This document shows, piece by piece, positions 61,995 to 64,000 of a DNA stretch of 64,000 bases. Origin of the DNA: CAVQBP01 sp963740945 (GTDB lineage: Bacteria > Bacteroidota > Ignavibacteria > Ignavibacteriales > Ignavibacteriaceae); the NCBI GenBank assembly GCA_963740945.1, contig CAVUGE010000017.1:310001-374000 (forward strand). The letters run 5' to 3'. Position 1 is the first letter of the stretch; every line of letters begins with the position of its first letter. The position numbers were made by a program, and so were the translations under genes. The notes beneath the pieces were generated by a model, which had not been told where the DNA came from, ran no database searches, and saw nothing but the letters and a program-made list of their open reading frames with translations.

Positions 61995-62079
61995 ATCCAA
62001 GATAACTCCAAGATAACTCCAAGATAACTCCAAGGTAACTCCAAGATAACTCCAAGGTAACTCCAAGATAAATCCAAGG
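61995..62079. repeat. 11-bp minisatellite (ataactccaag)
   Basis: About 7.7 copies of an 11-bp unit, ataactccaag with gtaactccaag variants. The period is not a multiple of 3, so it is not coding. The flanks resemble the degenerate GCTATGC stretch that follows. Confidence 0.85.
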
Positions 62080-62178
62080 ATTCCAATTGTAAATAGCAGT
62101 CTCACTAAACCTATTGAAAATGTTTTTAAAATCAGCAAAAATTGTCCCGATTGATATGTAAAAATATATAACTCGCTC

Positions 62179-62285
62179 AGTATGCTATGCCCTAAGCTCT
62201 TTACCCTTTGCTCTTTGCGCATAGCTATATTCTTTTTCGCTATACGCTCTGCGCTATGCCCCTTGCGTATTGCGCTTTGCGGTAT
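62179..62285. repeat. Degenerate GCTATGC/GCTCTTTGCG repeat tract
   Basis: Irregular repetitions of motifs such as gctatgccc, gctctttgcg and cgctatacgctctgcg. The same kind of sequence (ccctatgtgctatacac) occurs just before the 11-bp array, as if that array had expanded inside or beside this tract. The remainder of the 534-bp gap shows no gene. Confidence 0.55.
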
Positions 62286-62329
62286 TTTGTCCTATTTTGA
62301 TACAGCGTTGTTGAATTTTTTAATAATTC

Positions 62330-62358
62330 TTCAAATTTTCTGTTGAAATTCTTATAAT
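62330..62358 (+). promoter_or_regulatory. Candidate housekeeping promoter of citrate synthase
   Basis: TATAAT at 62353-62358 with a weak -35 (ttcaaa, 62330-62335) at 17-bp spacing, 60 bp before the start codon. Based on the consensus alone. Confidence 0.35.
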
Positions 62359-62417
62359 ATGTTTATAAATTCATATAACTAAAATTACTTCTAAATTAAT
62401 ATTGGAGAGGGGATCTT

Positions 62418-63716
62418 ATGGATACCGTAAAAGAAATCAAAACAGACACAGCAAAACTAACTTTGAATGGTCAGGAATATGACCTACCCGTCATGGTTGG
62501 AACTGAGAATGAAGTTGCAATTGATATAAACCAGCTAAGAAGCACTACTGGCGCCATTACTTATGATAATGGTTACGGAAACACTGGTTCATGTCTTAGT
62601 TCGATTACTTTTATTGATGGTGAAAAAGGAATTCTTAGATTCAGAGGTTATCCTATTGAGGAACTTGCCGACAAATCTAATTTTGTTGAAGTGTGCTTCT
62701 TATTAATTTTTGGTCATCTTCCTAATAATAAAGAATTGGATGAGTTTCATTATAAATTAACTCACCATAGTCTTATTCATGAAGACATGAAAAAGTTCTT
62801 CGAAGGATTCCCACCGTCTGCTCATCCTATGGGAATTCTTTCCTCTATGGTTAATTCTTTATCTGCATTTTACCCTGAGAATGGTTATGATGTTGATATA
62901 GAATTAAATATAGTTCGACTCCTGGCAAAAATTAAAACTATTGTAGCTTTTTCTTATAAAAAATCAATTGGGCAGCCCTATATTTATCCAAGCAATGATC
63001 TTGGCTATACTGCCGATCTTATGCATATGATGTATGCAGTACCTTCTGAAGATTATCATGTGTCAAAAACTCTGGAGCATGCTCTGGATCTTCTCCTTAT
63101 CCTTCATGCCGATCATGAGCAGAATTGCAGTACTTCTACTGTTAGAATGGCTGGAAGCAGCACAGCTAATTTATTTGCATCTATCTCAGCGGGAATCGGA
63201 GCTTTGTGGGGACCATTGCATGGAGGTGCTAATCAGGCTGTTATTAATATGCTTGAAAAAATTAAAAAAGATGGCGGTGATTATCAAAAATATATAAATA
63301 TGGCTAAAGACAAAGATTCAGGTTTCAAACTAATGGGTTTTGGTCACCGTGTTTATAAAAACTTCGACCCAAGAGCTAGAATATTGAAAACAGCTGCCGA
63401 CAGAGTTCTCGGCGAATTGGGAGTTAAAGATCCGTTACTAGATATAGCTAAAAATCTTGAAGAGATTGCATTGAGAGACGAATTCTTTATCGAACGAAAA
63501 CTCTATCCTAATGTCGATTTCTACAGTGGAATAATTTATAGAGCTATGGGAATTCCTACTAATATGTTTACCGTTATGTTTGCTTTAGGACGTCTACCCG
63601 GATGGATTGCGCAATGGAAAGAAATGAGAGAAAATCCTTCGGCAAGAATTTATCGTCCGCGCCAGATATACGTTGGTGAAACTCAAAGACCATACGTTCA
63701 GTTGGAAAATAGATAA
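62418..63716 (+). CDS. gltA: Citrate synthase
   Basis: A 432-residue type II-like citrate synthase: ILRFRGYPIEELADKSNF near 74-91, HADHEQNCSTSTVRMAGSS near 231-249, LWGPLHGGANQAVINML near 262-278 with the active-site His, FGHRVYKNFDPRARILK near 311-327 with the second His, and the Asp in PNVDFYSGI near 365. It condenses oxaloacetate and acetyl-CoA at the entry of the TCA cycle. GGAGAGG precedes the ATG. A terminator follows. Confidence 0.95.
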   Translation: MDTVKEIKTDTAKLTLNGQEYDLPVMVGTENEVAIDINQLRSTTGAITYDNGYGNTGSCLSSITFIDGEKGILRFRGYPIEELADKSNFVEVCFLLIFGHLPNNKELDEFHYKLTHHSLIHEDMKKFFEGFPPSAHPMGILSSMVNSLSAFYPENGYDVDIELNIVRLLAKIKTIVAFSYKKSIGQPYIYPSNDLGYTADLMHMMYAVPSEDYHVSKTLEHALDLLLILHADHEQNCSTSTVRMAGSSTANLFASISAGIGALWGPLHGGANQAVINMLEKIKKDGGDYQKYINMAKDKDSGFKLMGFGHRVYKNFDPRARILKTAADRVLGELGVKDPLLDIAKNLEEIALRDEFFIERKLYPNVDFYSGIIYRAMGIPTNMFTVMFALGRLPGWIAQWKEMRENPSARIYRPRQIYVGETQRPYVQLENR

Positions 63717-63745
63717 AAATACAAATTCATTCTCAAAGAATATCT

Positions 63746-63779
63746 AAACCCTCTTCAGAAAATTTGAAGAGGGTTTTTT
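63746..63779 (+). terminator. Rho-independent terminator of gltA
   Basis: 12-bp stem aaaccctcttca / tgaagagggttt with a short loop, followed by three more T residues. It lies 30 bp past the stop. Confidence 0.9.
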
Positions 63780-63792
63780 ATATTGGATCCTT

Positions 63793-64000
63793 ATGCACTC
63801 AAAAGCGAAATACTACATTGACAAGTTAAAATTAATTACGCACCCCGAAGGAGGATACTACCGGGAAATCTATCGTTCAGGTGAATTCATTGATATTGAA
63901 GGCTTACCCGATCGTTATAAAAATAAAAGAGTATTTTCAACATCAATCTATTTTTTAATTGAAGGTCGCCAGGTATCTAAATTTCATAAGCTTAAATCGG
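63793..64000 (+). CDS. Cupin-fold DUF985 protein (partial, runs off the right edge)
   Basis: The frame from ATG 63793 is open to the window edge and encodes about 69 residues: IDKLKLITHPEGGYYREIYR near 9-28, then STSIYFLIEGRQVSKFHKL near 49-67. HPEGGYYRE and the later Y-F-L region are the opening signature of DUF985-type cupins, whose members include sugar epimerase-like proteins of uncertain activity. The rest lies beyond the window. Confidence 0.8.
   Translation, partial: MHSKAKYYIDKLKLITHPEGGYYREIYRSGEFIDIEGLPDRYKNKRVFSTSIYFLIEGRQVSKFHKLKS

Noticed and set aside
61995..62079. Possible CRISPR array
   Set aside because: The 11-bp units are contiguous with no spacers; no cas genes are nearby. 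The same holds for the arrays at 54033 and 57270.
1..64000. Prophage, transposase, integrase, restriction or toxin-antitoxin genes
   Set aside because: I looked for them on both strands and saw no convincing candidate; the window is mostly housekeeping and envelope genes.

Overview
The window is AT-rich DNA (roughly one third G+C by eye) with a gene set typical of the Bacteroidota/Chlorobi side of the tree. Protein style and content fit an uncultured or free-living member of Ignavibacteria: TonB-dependent receptors with carboxypeptidase-D-like N-termini, many lipoproteins, TPR, PEGA and Spy-like envelope proteins, a DUF116 protein, a TatD/radical SAM fusion, hpnCDE squalene genes, and paired glnS and gltX. 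That placement is inference from gene style, not from a marker-gene comparison.

Layout. 1-5.1 kb: tail of an unknown gene, a flippase-like membrane protein overlapping a family-2 glycosyltransferase, a secreted aromatic-rich protein and a DUF116 protein. 5.2-18.2 kb: a malic enzyme, a secreted GH31 glucosidase, a SixA-type phosphatase, a lipoprotein plus TonB receptor pair, the TatD/radical SAM fusion, a PBP4-type peptidase and an M28 peptidase lipoprotein. 18.5-23.2 kb: a PEGA-repeat lipoprotein broken by a one-base shift, then an envelope-stress-like locus (ECF sigma factor, anti-sigma, two Spy-like proteins) with matching promoters on both strands. 23.3-33.3 kb: tRNA-Leu(GAG), TPR proteins and a probable operon ending in TolQ/ExbB, ExbD and a TonB-like transducer. 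33.3-39.2 kb: a six-gene minus-strand operon of mostly uncharacterised membrane proteins, and a NarL-type two-component system whose upstream region shares a motif with that operon. 39.2-42.7 kb: tRNA-Leu(CAA) beside a decayed partial tRNA copy, then glnS and gltX. 43-53.7 kb: a complete chemotaxis operon (soluble receptor-like protein, STAS, CheY, CheA, CheW, a membrane receptor with internally amplified repeats, CheR, CheD, CheB). 54.2-58.5 kb: a MacAB-like ABC exporter with membrane fusion protein. 58.9-61.9 kb: hpnC (frameshifted), hpnD and hpnE for squalene. 62.4 kb to the end: citrate synthase and the start of a cupin gene.

The intergenic DNA is rich in repeats: palindromic elements, long inverted repeats and three unrelated minisatellites with 10/11, 12 and 11 bp periods. 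One palindrome lies inside a coding sequence and adds residues to a TonB receptor signal region. I saw no CRISPR array, prophage, transposase or obvious defence island. The best leads for new biology are the membrane operon and two-component system sharing a TACGTAGT motif, the mirrored ECF promoters, the in-frame palindrome, the 273-bp receptor repeats and the two frameshifted genes.
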